DNA of 37,499 bases, from assembly GCA_040756415.1 (NCBI GenBank), contig JBFLYZ010000036.1, positions 1 through 37,499 of the forward strand, given 5' to 3'. The notes below the pieces were generated by a model. That model made no database searches. It was not told the DNA's origin and saw nothing but the letters and a program-made list of their open reading frames with translations. This document shows positions 14,676 through 23,698 of this stretch, piece after piece (position 1 is the first letter of the stretch; each line of letters opens with the position of its first letter). The DNA comes from JBFLYZ01 sp040756415 (lineage in GTDB: Bacteria; Bacteroidota; Bacteroidia; JADZBD01). The position numbers were made by a program, and so were the translations under genes.

Positions 14676-15100
14676 TTATATACGTGCAACATCAGCCCGT
14701 CAAACGAGGTGCGATAGGCTTTAAGGGGCACGTGGGCAGGGCCCTGCTGTACGCTCCCATCGGTAATGAGGAATTTGCTGCCGCAGCAATTGTCGAACAC
14801 GAATAGATTGTTGGTGGTATCCACTTCGCAGCGCGAGCAGGCATTGGAAGGCTGGTAGGTGCAGTGCCGGTCGTAGGCCATGAACTCATTGACCGACTTG
14901 CGGTAAATGATAATGCCCTTCGACCCCCCGGTCACGTACACCCATCCTCCAACCGAATTGAGGTCGATAAAACCGGGGTCGGTGGTATTGATATAAAAGT
15001 CTACGTGAACGTCAGGCACCTCGTCCTTCTCCCTGTTGCAGGCCGCCAGCACAGCGGCCAGCCAGGCAGCGAACAGCAGGGGAGCAAACAGCTTTTTCAT
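14672..15100 (-). CDS. Rieske-fold lipoprotein lacking iron-sulfur ligands
   Basis: The 142-aa lipoprotein has a lipobox LAAC (Cys21) after the start MKKLFAPLLF; an ATG two codons upstream is also possible. The C-terminal half follows the Rieske pattern, including GSKFLITDGSVQQGPAHVPL, which corresponds to GS-x-F-x(4)-G-x-V-x2-GPA-x2-PL. The cluster ligands are mostly lost: the first C-x-H reads Cys80-Thr-Tyr82 and the C-P-C-H-G-S motif reads Asp103-Asn-Cys-Cys106-Gly-Ser, leaving one of four ligands. A [2Fe-2S] cluster is therefore unlikely, although extra cysteines could bind metal or form disulfides. It probably faces the periplasm from a membrane anchor. Similar ligand-poor Rieske-like lipoproteins are common in Bacteroidota as far as I recall. 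Confidence 0.7.
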   Translation of the reverse strand: MKKLFAPLLFAAWLAAVLAACNREKDEVPDVHVDFYINTTDPGFIDLNSVGGWVYVTGGSKGIIIYRKSVNEFMAYDRHCTYQPSNACSRCEVDTTNNLFVFDNCCGSKFLITDGSVQQGPAHVPLKAYRTSFDGLMLHVYN

Positions 15101-15156
15101 ATACATGATGAACAAAAATACGCAATTCCGGGCAGAACGGAAATTAGTGCCGGATA

Positions 15157-15187
15157 TTGTTCGGCCCGGAAAAATAATTCAACTTTG
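15157..15187 (+). promoter_or_regulatory. Candidate promoter of the basic peptide gene
   Basis: TTG (15157-15159), 20 nt, then CAACTTTG (15180-15187), one mismatch to TAnnTTTG. It ends 4 nt before the ATG at 15192, which would make the mRNA leaderless or nearly so. Confidence 0.35.
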
Positions 15188-15191
15188 CAGA

Positions 15192-15506
15192 ATGAAACTC
15201 TTCATCCGCTTGCTTCTCGCGCTTTTCCTTCTTTCTCCTGTTGCTGCTTACGCGCAGGACGATGGCAAGGACAAAGAGCCCAAAAAGGAAAAGATGAGCA
15301 AGGCCAAACGCAAGGCCGAGAAGAAAAAATGGAAGGAGCAGCGCAAACAGTTGAAGAAGGAAAAAAAGGCCGTTAAAAAACACCATAAGCGCATTCAGGA
15401 TAAAAAAACACAGAAGAAGATGCGGAAGAACAAGCGCAAGGCCAACCGGAACAACAAGCACCAGGGGCAACCCTTCTTCAAGCGGATATTCTCTAAAAAA
15501 TCATGA
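15192..15506 (+). CDS. Small, very basic exported protein
   Basis: The 104-aa protein has a signal peptide (MKLFIRLLLALFLLSPVAAYA, then QDDGKD). I set the start at the ATG at 15192 because it gives the signal peptide; the frame is open further upstream without sense. The mature chain of about 81 residues contains 38 Lys/Arg residues, many as KK or KRK clusters, and is probably an extended or helical polycation. Roles such as binding polyanionic LPS, DNA or matrix are speculation. It is divergent from the Rieske-like gene. The 346-bp gap that follows contains a promoter and leader that belong to the TonB receptor operon. Confidence 0.65.
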   Translation: MKLFIRLLLALFLLSPVAAYAQDDGKDKEPKKEKMSKAKRKAEKKKWKEQRKQLKKEKKAVKKHHKRIQDKKTQKKMRKNKRKANRNNKHQGQPFFKRIFSKKS

Positions 15507-15527
15507 CCGAAAAAATCCGGCAAAAAA

Positions 15528-15558
15528 TTTGGTTTTAAAAAAAATTGTCATACCTTAG
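15528..15558 (+). promoter_or_regulatory. Promoter of the TonB receptor operon
   Basis: TTTG (15528-15531), exactly 19 nt, then TACCTTAG (15551-15558), one base from TAnnTTTG. The implied start near 15564 leaves a leader of about 290 nt. Confidence 0.55.
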
Positions 15559-15852
15559 CCCCGTAATTCCATTCCTTTAATTGAGCAACGTCCCCCCGCT
15601 CATGGACCTCCGGCAGAGATCCAAACAAAAATCAGAAAGTACGTTCGGTTGCTGCAGCAAGGCTGACCTGCGTTCTGACAAATGGTAAAATAAATAGCTG
15701 AAATAATCTTCTTATCACAAAAAATGCTTTCTTTGTGAGCCGTTTGGCGGCAGGAAGGCGTAGTGATAAAAAAAATTTGGAAAAGAGATTTATTTTATCA
15801 TAAATTTACGACTTCATTTTTGCACGAAACTGTTTAACATAAAATCTACAAT
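15559..15852 (+). promoter_or_regulatory. Long structured 5' leader of the TonB receptor operon
   Basis: No gene of normal size fits here. The leader contains a 28-codon ORF at 15602-15688 and a nested hairpin at about 15713-15774. In the hairpin, TTATCAC pairs with GTGATAA, GCTTTCT with GGAAGGC, and GCC-GTTT-GGC forms the tip. The structure is followed by A-rich sequence and an AT-rich stretch before the ATG at 15853. It does not match a cobalamin, TPP or SAM riboswitch core that I can recognise. Confidence 0.4.
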
Positions 15853-18800
15853 ATGCTACGTAAACTTTACGCTACTCTCACCGTATTGTTATTTTCCGCG
15901 GCAACATGCTTTGCCCAGGGCGGTGTACTTACAGGAAAGGTGACCGATGCAGCCACTGGCGAAGAGATACCGTTTGCCAATATCGGTGTCATGCAGAACG
16001 GCTCCCAGGTCTATTCGGGCGTTTCCGAGATCGATGGCGGGTACACCATCAAGCCGATCAATGCCGGCAAGTACGATGTAAAAGCCACTTACGTAGGATA
16101 CCAGACCGTTGAGATCAAGGGCGTGTTCATTGCTGACGGCAAGAACACTTACCTCGATATCAAACTGCAGCCCCAGGCCCAGACGCTGGGGGAGATCGAG
16201 ATCATCACCTACGAGGAGCCGCTCATCGACCCGGATACCAAATCGGGCGGAACGGTTACACGCGAGGAGTTCCAGAGCATGCCCTCCAAGAACATCAACT
16301 CCGTGGCATCGACCACGGCCGGTGTGTTCCAGGGCGATGAAGGCGATGCGCTCAACATGCGCGGCCAGCGTTCCAATGGTACCGACTATTATATTGACGG
16401 CCAGAAAGTGATCGGTGGAGCCGGCCTGCCCCAATCTTCTATCGAGCAGGTTTCTGTCATCACCGGTGGCCTTCCCGCGCAATACGGTGATGCAACAGGC
16501 GGTATCATCTCCATCACCACCCGCGGCCCCCAGAGCCAGTTGTTCGGTGGCGTTGAACTGATCAAATCGCTTGACGCTTACGGTTACAATTTCGTAGGCT
16601 TCAGCCTGGGCGGACCGCTCGTTTCAAAGACCGATTCGACCGGGTACAAGCAATCCGTGCTGGGCTATATCATCTCCGGTGAATACGTGAATGAAAAAGA
16701 CGATGACCCTTCTGCCGTAGGGACCTACGAGGTGAAGCCCGAGGTGCTGGCCGACCTGGAGCGCAACCCGCTTCGCCCGGCAACTATAGGCACGGGTACT
16801 TACCTAAACTCCGAATTCCTCACTGCGGAGGATTACAACAACATCAAGTACAAGAACAATAACCGCAACGTAGCCTGGCGTTTCAACGCCAAGCTGGATT
16901 TCAAGCCCACCGCCAATATGGTGCTGACCCTTGGCGGCTCGGTCGATTATAACAGGCGCCATGCGTGGATATACGAATATTCGTTCCTCAATCCCAGCAA
17001 CAACCCCGAGCAGATATCCAATACCTGGAGGGTATATGCCAAGATCACCCAGAAGTTCGGTACCGATGAGCCCTCGCAGGACCAGCAGACCACTTCCAAT
17101 ATCCGCAATGCCTTTTACACCCTGCAGGTAGGGTACGCTAACTATACCTTTATCGAGCAGGACGATACCCACACAGATCAGTTGTTCAAATACGGATATA
17201 TAGGTAAGTTCAATACCTATAAAGGAAGAACCTATACCTATAGCGATAACGGATCCGAGGGCCCCGGCATCTATCAGACCGGCTTCCAGGATACGCTGGT
17301 GACCTACGACCCGGGCACCAACCCGTACTGGACAGGCGATAACGGTATTCCTATTCCGTATACAGAGGAATTCGAGAACCCCAATCCCCTGGGCGCCATG
17401 TACACCATCCAGTACTATGACCTTGTTCCGGGCGATCCGTTCACGCTCGCCCAGATCCAGCAGGGAGGCGGCATGCTCAATGGCGACCGTCCCTCCTCGG
17501 TGTATTCGCTGTGGTACAATACCGGCCGCCAGTATGGCGGGTATACCAAGCGCGACAACTCACAGTTCCGCGTGTTCACCAACTTCTCGGCTGACGTAGG
17601 CAAGAATGGCGACCATGCGGTGATGGTAGGCTTTGAATACGAGCAACGCACCGAAAGGTTTTTCTTCAATTCACCCATCGGCATGTGGAGCCTGATGCGC
17701 CAGTTGGCCAATTTCCACCTCTCGCAGCTCGATACGGCCAACCCCATCTATGCGGGGCAGTTCTATATCGAGAACCTGGGAACCTATGATGTGTATAACT
17801 ATGAAAGAAAGGCCGACCTGGCTTCTCAGAAGTGGTTCGACAGGCAGTTGCGCGAGAAACTGGGCAAAGATCCCAACGGCAACGAGTGGATCGATGTCGA
17901 TTCTTATGGCCCCGAAATGTATTCGCTGAACATGTTCAGCGCTGACGACCTGCTGAACGATGGCAACGGCTACGTGAGCTATTATGGATTCGACTACAAG
18001 GGCAATAAGCTGAAGAGCAATCCCAGCTTCTCCGACTTCTTCACCAAAAAAGACGAGAACGGCAACTACACGCGCGATGTAGGCGCGTACCAGCCTATTT
18101 ACGTGGCGGGATATATTCAGGATAAATTCGATTTCCGCGACATCAAGTTCAATATCGGTCTGCGTGTCGACCGCTTCGATGCCAACCAGAAGGTGCTGAA
18201 GGACAAATATCTTTTGTACACGGCCAAGACCGCTGGCGAGGTATCCAACCTCGGAACCCATCCTTCCAACATCGGCAACGATTATGTAGTGTATGTGGAT
18301 GATTTCAATAATCCCACCACCATCGTAGGTTACCACGATCCCGAGCAGGATGTTTGGTATGATGCCGATGGCGTGGTTGCTCCCGATCCCAACGTGATCG
18401 CTGACGCTTCCTCGACCGGCACCATTACCCCTTACCTGACCAATCCGAACGATGGACCGGGCGACCAGTCCTTCCTCGATGCGTTCGAGGATTACAAGCC
18501 GCAGATCACGGTAATGCCGCGTATCGCTTTCGCTTTCCCGATCTCGGATGTGGCTAACTTTTTCGCTCACTACGATGTGCTGACCCAGCGCCCGCAGGAT
18601 TTTGCGCGTTTCGACCCCACATCCTATTATTATATCACCAACCGCCAGGGCCAGGTGCTGAACAACCCCAACCTCAAGCCGGAGCGGACAACCGACTACG
18701 AGCTGGGCTTTACCCAGACCCTGACGGAGAAAAAGAACTCGGCCATTACCCTTTCGGCCTTTTACCGCGAAATGCGCGACATGATCCAGGTCGTAGCGGT

Positions 18801-19593
18801 AAACCAGGCTTACCCGATCTCATACACCACCTTTGGAAATATCGACTTCGGTACGGTTAAAGGTTTCTCGGTAGCGTACGACCTGCGCAGGTCAGGCGGT
18901 GTTCGCCTCACTGCCAGCTATACCCTGCAGTTTGCCGATGGTACGGGCTCAAGCGCCACCGAAGGCATCAACCTGGTGAGCTCAGGCCTTCCTAACCTGC
19001 GCACTACCATACCGCTCGATTTCGATCAGCGTCATTCGATCGTGACCAACGTGGATTACCGCTTTGGTACAGGTAAGGACTACCGCGGACCCGTTTGGGC
19101 CAAGGGCGATAAGAACATGAACCTGCTCGAGGGTATCGGATTCAACCTGGTGTTCCGTGCCGGTTCAGGCCTTCCCTATACCAAGCAGGCCAACATCACC
19201 CAGGAAGCCGCTTTCGGTATCGCGCAGCGCGCCACCCTGAAGGGTTCGGTCAACGGCTCGCGCCTACCCTGGCAGTACCGTGTCGACCTGAGGGTGGACA
19301 AGAACTTCGAGCTGGCCTTCGGCAAAGGAGAGGGAGACAAGAAGAAGCTGGCCAATCTCAATGTGTACGTGCAGGTGCTGAACGTGCTCAACACGAAGAA
19401 CATCGTGAATGTGTACAAGGCTACCGGCAACCCGGATGATGACGGCTACCTGACCGATGCGGCCGCGCAAACCGCCATCAATTCGCAGGTAAACCCCTCG
19501 TCATTCATCGATCTGTATAGCATTAAAGTGAACAACCCCAACAACTATAGCATCCCGAGAAGGATTCGTTTGGGCGTTACCTTTGATTTTTAA
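15853..19593 (+). CDS. TonB-dependent receptor with carboxypeptidase-regulatory domain
   Basis: This 1246-aa outer-membrane protein has a signal peptide (MLRKLYATLTVLLFSAATCFA). A CarboxypepD_reg-like beta domain follows (about 25-110; GKVTDAATGEEIPFANIGV, then YVGYQTVEI), and then a TonB plug (about 130-225; LNMRGQRSNGTDYYIDG and GLPAQYGDATGGIISITTRG). A beta-barrel of about 1000 residues ends in a terminal Phe (IRLGVTFDF). The barrel is long, with Asp/Asn/Gly/Tyr-rich loops expected to lie outside the cell. No SusD gene follows, so this is not a SusCD pair. Instead it is followed after 29 bp by a huge exported protein and then a PorV-like barrel. Substrate uptake or surface-assembly partnership with the next gene is inferred from this linkage. 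Confidence 0.92.
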   Translation: MLRKLYATLTVLLFSAATCFAQGGVLTGKVTDAATGEEIPFANIGVMQNGSQVYSGVSEIDGGYTIKPINAGKYDVKATYVGYQTVEIKGVFIADGKNTYLDIKLQPQAQTLGEIEIITYEEPLIDPDTKSGGTVTREEFQSMPSKNINSVASTTAGVFQGDEGDALNMRGQRSNGTDYYIDGQKVIGGAGLPQSSIEQVSVITGGLPAQYGDATGGIISITTRGPQSQLFGGVELIKSLDAYGYNFVGFSLGGPLVSKTDSTGYKQSVLGYIISGEYVNEKDDDPSAVGTYEVKPEVLADLERNPLRPATIGTGTYLNSEFLTAEDYNNIKYKNNNRNVAWRFNAKLDFKPTANMVLTLGGSVDYNRRHAWIYEYSFLNPSNNPEQISNTWRVYAKITQKFGTDEPSQDQQTTSNIRNAFYTLQVGYANYTFIEQDDTHTDQLFKYGYIGKFNTYKGRTYTYSDNGSEGPGIYQTGFQDTLVTYDPGTNPYWTGDNGIPIPYTEEFENPNPLGAMYTIQYYDLVPGDPFTLAQIQQGGGMLNGDRPSSVYSLWYNTGRQYGGYTKRDNSQFRVFTNFSADVGKNGDHAVMVGFEYEQRTERFFFNSPIGMWSLMRQLANFHLSQLDTANPIYAGQFYIENLGTYDVYNYERKADLASQKWFDRQLREKLGKDPNGNEWIDVDSYGPEMYSLNMFSADDLLNDGNGYVSYYGFDYKGNKLKSNPSFSDFFTKKDENGNYTRDVGAYQPIYVAGYIQDKFDFRDIKFNIGLRVDRFDANQKVLKDKYLLYTAKTAGEVSNLGTHPSNIGNDYVVYVDDFNNPTTIVGYHDPEQDVWYDADGVVAPDPNVIADASSTGTITPYLTNPNDGPGDQSFLDAFEDYKPQITVMPRIAFAFPISDVANFFAHYDVLTQRPQDFARFDPTSYYYITNRQGQVLNNPNLKPERTTDYELGFTQTLTEKKNSAITLSAFYREMRDMIQVVAVNQAYPISYTTFGNIDFGTVKGFSVAYDLRRSGGVRLTASYTLQFADGTGSSATEGINLVSSGLPNLRTTIPLDFDQRHSIVTNVDYRFGTGKDYRGPVWAKGDKNMNLLEGIGFNLVFRAGSGLPYTKQANITQEAAFGIAQRATLKGSVNGSRLPWQYRVDLRVDKNFELAFGKGEGDKKKLANLNVYVQVLNVLNTKNIVNVYKATGNPDDDGYLTDAAAQTAINSQVNPSSFIDLYSIKVNNPNNYSIPRRIRLGVTFDF

Positions 19594-19622
19594 TTAACCA
19601 GGAATAAATTAAAAGCACGAAT

Positions 19623-22600
19623 ATGAAACACAACTTTCGTTATCTGTTAACAGGTTTTGCGGCATTGCTGGCTGCCCTGCCGGCAACCGGCCGTGAAAAC
19701 GTTCCGGGTGGGAACGGGAACAGGTACAACCACGGCAACGAGATCGCTGCGGCCTGTAACGCGTCTACCGCGCAAACCGAATTGTACGTGAATAACGTGC
19801 GTACCACCATTCTGGCCGGTGGGGATATGTGGTGGGACTTCAGCTCCGCCAAATACGAGATCCCGAAAGGGGGAGGAGCGCACTCCATGTTCGCGGGTTC
19901 GCTCTGGATCGGTGGCGTTGACGCGGGTAACCAACTGAAAGTTGCGGCCATGACCTATCGCCAGACCGGTAATGACTTCTGGCCCGGCCCGCTCGATACC
20001 CTGAACGTATCAATCGACCAGGTGGTTTGCGACCAGTATGACAAGCACTTCCGTATCACCCGCACGCAGGTAGAGGAGTTTTATGCCGCTTCACAGAATA
20101 ATTTTGTGGGGTATACCATGCCGCAGGCCATCCTCCAGTGGCCCGGCAACGGAAACACTTCCCTCAACCAGGGCAAATACCTGGCTCCTTTCTACGATGC
20201 CAACGGTGACGGGAACTACAACCCGTATGACGGTGATTTCCCTGACTATGACGTAACCGGCTCAAGAGGCTGTGCCGCCAAGCTGTACGGTGACGAAACG
20301 CTCTGGTGGGTCTTCAACGATAAAGGAAACATCCACACGGAGACCGGAGCCCTCGAGATCGGCCTGGAGCTGCACGCACAGGCCTTCGGCTTCAATACCA
20401 ATGACGAGATCAACAACATGACCTTCTATGCCTATAAGGTGATCAACCGCTCGTCTTATACCGTTAACCAGTGTTACTTCGGTATGTGGACCGACCCCGA
20501 CCTGGGTCTGTACGATGACGATTATGTGGGCTGCGATGTGCAGCGCGGATTGGGCTTTATCTATAACGGTGATGCCGATGACGGTGGCGGAGCTCCCGGC
20601 ACTTACGGCCTGAACCCTCCCGCACTGGGCTGCGATTTCTTCCAGGGCCCCCTTGCTGATTCGGCCGATGGCGTTGACAACGACCGCAACTGTATCGTTG
20701 ACGATGTGGACTCGCTGGGCAATCCTACCGAGCAGATCATCATGTCGAAGTTCGTGTATTATAACAACGACTTCTCCAGCATCGGTAACCCCGAAACAGG
20801 AAATGACTTTTATAACTACCTGAAAGGTATTTGGAAGGACGGAACTCCCATCACCTATGGTGGTAACGGTCACAATACCGGTATCCCCTGCAACTTTATG
20901 TTCCCCGACCTTACTGACCAGATCGTAAGCTGGGGTACCGGTGGCACCTGTCAGAGCCCGCAAACCCCCCAGGCCCCCTGGAACGAGGTGACTGCCGGCA
21001 ATACTCCTGCCGACAGACGCTTTCTGCAGTCAGCGGGTCCTTTTACGCTTCAGCCCGGGGCGGTTAACTATGTAACCGTTGGCCTGGTATGGGCAAGAGC
21101 TAATCAGGGCGGCAATACCGCTGCCATCGGCCTCATCAAGCTGGCTGACGACAAGGCCCAGAAACTGTTCGAGAACTGTTTCCAGGTACTCAACGGTCCT
21201 GATGCTCCCGATCTCGCTATACAGGAACTGGACAAGGAGCTGATCCTTACCATTTCCAATAAGCCGGCTCCTTTCTCGAACAATTATCTTGAGAACTACG
21301 AGGAATACGATCCGCTTATCGTTGACACCATCGTTCCCAACCGCTACGACACCACCTATAATTTCGAAGGCTACCAGATCTTTCAGTTGAAGGACGCTAC
21401 GGTTTCTGTTGCCGACCTTCGTAACGTGGATAAGGCCCGCCTGGTGGTACAGTGCGATGTGAAGAACGGCATCACGCAATTGGTGAACTTCGAGTTCGAC
21501 CAGGCGCTTAACGCCAACGTGCCTACCGAAGAGGTGAACGGTGAAGACAAAGGCATTTTCCATTCCATCAGCCTGAAGGAAGACCAGTTCGCTACGGGCG
21601 ACAGGACCTTTGTGAACCATAAGACCTATTATTTCATGGCGCTCGCATATGCGTATAACGAGTATGCCGAGTACCAGCAGGATATTCCGCCCAACCCGAA
21701 CAATATCTACGCGCCATCTTCTGCCGGGCAGAAAAAGCCGTATAAGGCGGGCCGAAGGAACATTAAGGTCTATAGCGGAATTCCGCATATCCCTTCACCC
21801 GAAGCTACCGGCACTAACCAGCAGTCGACCTACGGTATGGGGCCCAAGATCACCCGTGTTGAAGGACGCGGAAACGGAGGTATGACCCTTGAGCTTACCC
21901 AGGCTTCCATCGATGCCATCGTTGCCTATAACAACGTGCAGCAGATCACGTACGAGAACGGGGCGGGGCCTGTCAACGTTAAGGTTATCGATCCCCTCAA
22001 CGTTCCTGACGGCAACTTTACGCTGAAGTTTACCGGTGTGGCCACTACTTCGAACTGGAGCCTGACCGGTCCCAGCGGCACGGTGAACTCCGACAAGACC
22101 ATTCTGCTGGAGAGCCCCAATGAGCAGCTTATCCCTGAATGGGGCCTTTCTGTAAGCATTACCCAGGTGAACGACCCGGGCACGGCTACAGATGAGACCA
22201 AGGGCGTGTTGTCGGCTACCATGACCTTCAGCGACCCTACCAATCAATGGCTCACCGGGTTGGCTGACGAAGACGGCTATACGCTTAAGAACTGGATCCG
22301 GTCGGGCGTGGTTTCCGACCAGAGCGGCAGCACCTGCCTGGCTTCGTTCAACGACTTTACGAACATCGATCCTGACGGTAAGTTCGAGCAGATACTGGGT
22401 GGCACCTGGGCACCGTACCGCGTATGCGGCTCCAAGGATGCTACAGTATACAATCCTCCTCAGCCTCCCTGCTATTATGCCGGGCCGGCATGGGAAAAGT
22501 TCCAGACCATGAGCCAGCTCAAAGAACTGGCCAGCGTGGATGTGATCATCACTTCCGACAAGTCGAAATGGACCCGCTGCCCTGTGTTCGAGATCTGCGA

Positions 22601-23666
22601 AGAGCCCAGCCTGGCCGATCCGACCAATCCCAACGGCACCTGGAAGGCCCGTAAAATGGACCTGAGAACAGCCTGGTCGGTGGATAAGGAAGGACGTAAG
22701 CTGGGTGACCCCGGTGCCGCGCCTTCAGATACCACCAACCCGAATGCACCCGATTATATCAGCAGAACGGGCATGGGCTGGTTTCCCGGCTACGCGATCA
22801 ACGTGGAGACCGGTGAGCGGCTGAACATGGCCTTTGGCGAGAACTCCTGGCTGGTAGGCGAGAACGGGCGCGATATGATCTGGAATCCTACTGCCAACGA
22901 GGATGTGCCCAATAACAATTCACTGACGGGCGAAGATGCGCTCTTTGGCGGAGGCCACTATATCTATATTTTTGGTCATAATGGCGACCTGGCCACCGAT
23001 TGTCCGCGTTACGATGCCGGCAAGTGGATCAAGACCAAGATGAAATCGACCAGCGCTACTACCCCGGTCGATAATGAAAAGCGCGCGGTGTTCGCTGACG
23101 CGATGTGGGTGAACATTCCGCTTATCGTTGCCGGCAGGGCCACTACCGTAGCCGGCCAGATGTTTGTGCCGCCCACCGATGTGAAGATCAGGCTGCGCGT
23201 GAAGAAGCCTTATGCCAAAGGCTTCTCGACCGCCAACGATACCATTAACGGCTCTCAGAACGGCAATAACCCGATGTATACGTTCAACACGTCCGACCTG
23301 AAAGTGACCACCAATGATGCAGTCTCCGGAAAGGACGCGCTCGAACTGATCAATATCGTTCCCAATCCGTACTATGCTTATTCCGAGTACGAGAAGAACC
23401 AGCTCGATAACCGGGTTAAGATCACCAACCTGCCCGAGAACTGTACGGTAAGCATCTATACGCTGAACGGTACGCTCATACGCAAGTTCAATAAGGCCGA
23501 TCCGAAAACATCGCTCGACTGGGATCTGAAGAACCAGGCGGGTATACCCGTGGCCAGCGGCATGTATATCATACACGTCAAAACCACGCTGGCCGATGGT
23601 TCGGAAGGCGAGAAAGTGCTGAAATGGTTTGGCGTAATGCGACCGATCGACCTTGACCAGTTCTAA
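19623..23666 (+). CDS. Giant exported surface protein, T9SS cargo candidate
   Basis: This 1347-aa protein has a signal peptide (MKHNFRYLLTGFAALLAALPATG). The N-terminal third has Ca-binding-like loops, including DANGDGNYNPYDGD (near residues 190-204) and an acidic DGVDNDRN-type loop near 350, in a region rich in Trp, Tyr and Asp. The middle is beta-rich without a named domain. The last 90 residues begin NIVPNPYYAYSEYE and end with a FlgD-like/type A-like sorting module (VSIYTLNGTLIRKF, then GIPVASGMYIIHVK). The PNP-Y start and GMY-I-x-V pattern are typical of proteins that end in a T9SS or FlgD-Ig fold. Its position between a TonB receptor and a PorV-like gene suggests a surface lipoprotein-like or anchored partner. 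The enzymatic role is unknown. Confidence 0.8.
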   Translation: MKHNFRYLLTGFAALLAALPATGRENVPGGNGNRYNHGNEIAAACNASTAQTELYVNNVRTTILAGGDMWWDFSSAKYEIPKGGGAHSMFAGSLWIGGVDAGNQLKVAAMTYRQTGNDFWPGPLDTLNVSIDQVVCDQYDKHFRITRTQVEEFYAASQNNFVGYTMPQAILQWPGNGNTSLNQGKYLAPFYDANGDGNYNPYDGDFPDYDVTGSRGCAAKLYGDETLWWVFNDKGNIHTETGALEIGLELHAQAFGFNTNDEINNMTFYAYKVINRSSYTVNQCYFGMWTDPDLGLYDDDYVGCDVQRGLGFIYNGDADDGGGAPGTYGLNPPALGCDFFQGPLADSADGVDNDRNCIVDDVDSLGNPTEQIIMSKFVYYNNDFSSIGNPETGNDFYNYLKGIWKDGTPITYGGNGHNTGIPCNFMFPDLTDQIVSWGTGGTCQSPQTPQAPWNEVTAGNTPADRRFLQSAGPFTLQPGAVNYVTVGLVWARANQGGNTAAIGLIKLADDKAQKLFENCFQVLNGPDAPDLAIQELDKELILTISNKPAPFSNNYLENYEEYDPLIVDTIVPNRYDTTYNFEGYQIFQLKDATVSVADLRNVDKARLVVQCDVKNGITQLVNFEFDQALNANVPTEEVNGEDKGIFHSISLKEDQFATGDRTFVNHKTYYFMALAYAYNEYAEYQQDIPPNPNNIYAPSSAGQKKPYKAGRRNIKVYSGIPHIPSPEATGTNQQSTYGMGPKITRVEGRGNGGMTLELTQASIDAIVAYNNVQQITYENGAGPVNVKVIDPLNVPDGNFTLKFTGVATTSNWSLTGPSGTVNSDKTILLESPNEQLIPEWGLSVSITQVNDPGTATDETKGVLSATMTFSDPTNQWLTGLADEDGYTLKNWIRSGVVSDQSGSTCLASFNDFTNIDPDGKFEQILGGTWAPYRVCGSKDATVYNPPQPPCYYAGPAWEKFQTMSQLKELASVDVIITSDKSKWTRCPVFEICEEPSLADPTNPNGTWKARKMDLRTAWSVDKEGRKLGDPGAAPSDTTNPNAPDYISRTGMGWFPGYAINVETGERLNMAFGENSWLVGENGRDMIWNPTANEDVPNNNSLTGEDALFGGGHYIYIFGHNGDLATDCPRYDAGKWIKTKMKSTSATTPVDNEKRAVFADAMWVNIPLIVAGRATTVAGQMFVPPTDVKIRLRVKKPYAKGFSTANDTINGSQNGNNPMYTFNTSDLKVTTNDAVSGKDALELINIVPNPYYAYSEYEKNQLDNRVKITNLPENCTVSIYTLNGTLIRKFNKADPKTSLDWDLKNQAGIPVASGMYIIHVKTTLADGSEGEKVLKWFGVMRPIDLDQF

Positions 23667-23698
23667 CCTGTAATGTTGAATAAGATAAAGTACAGCAT

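Noticed and set aside
15559..15852. Cobalamin or TPP riboswitch upstream of the TonB receptor
   Set aside because: The B12-box and thi-box core sequences are absent; only an unassigned hairpin is visible.
15853..19593. SusC-type receptor of a polysaccharide utilisation locus
   Set aside because: No SusD-like gene, glycoside hydrolase or hybrid two-component regulator is nearby, and the neighbours are a giant T9SS-type cargo and a PorV-like barrel.
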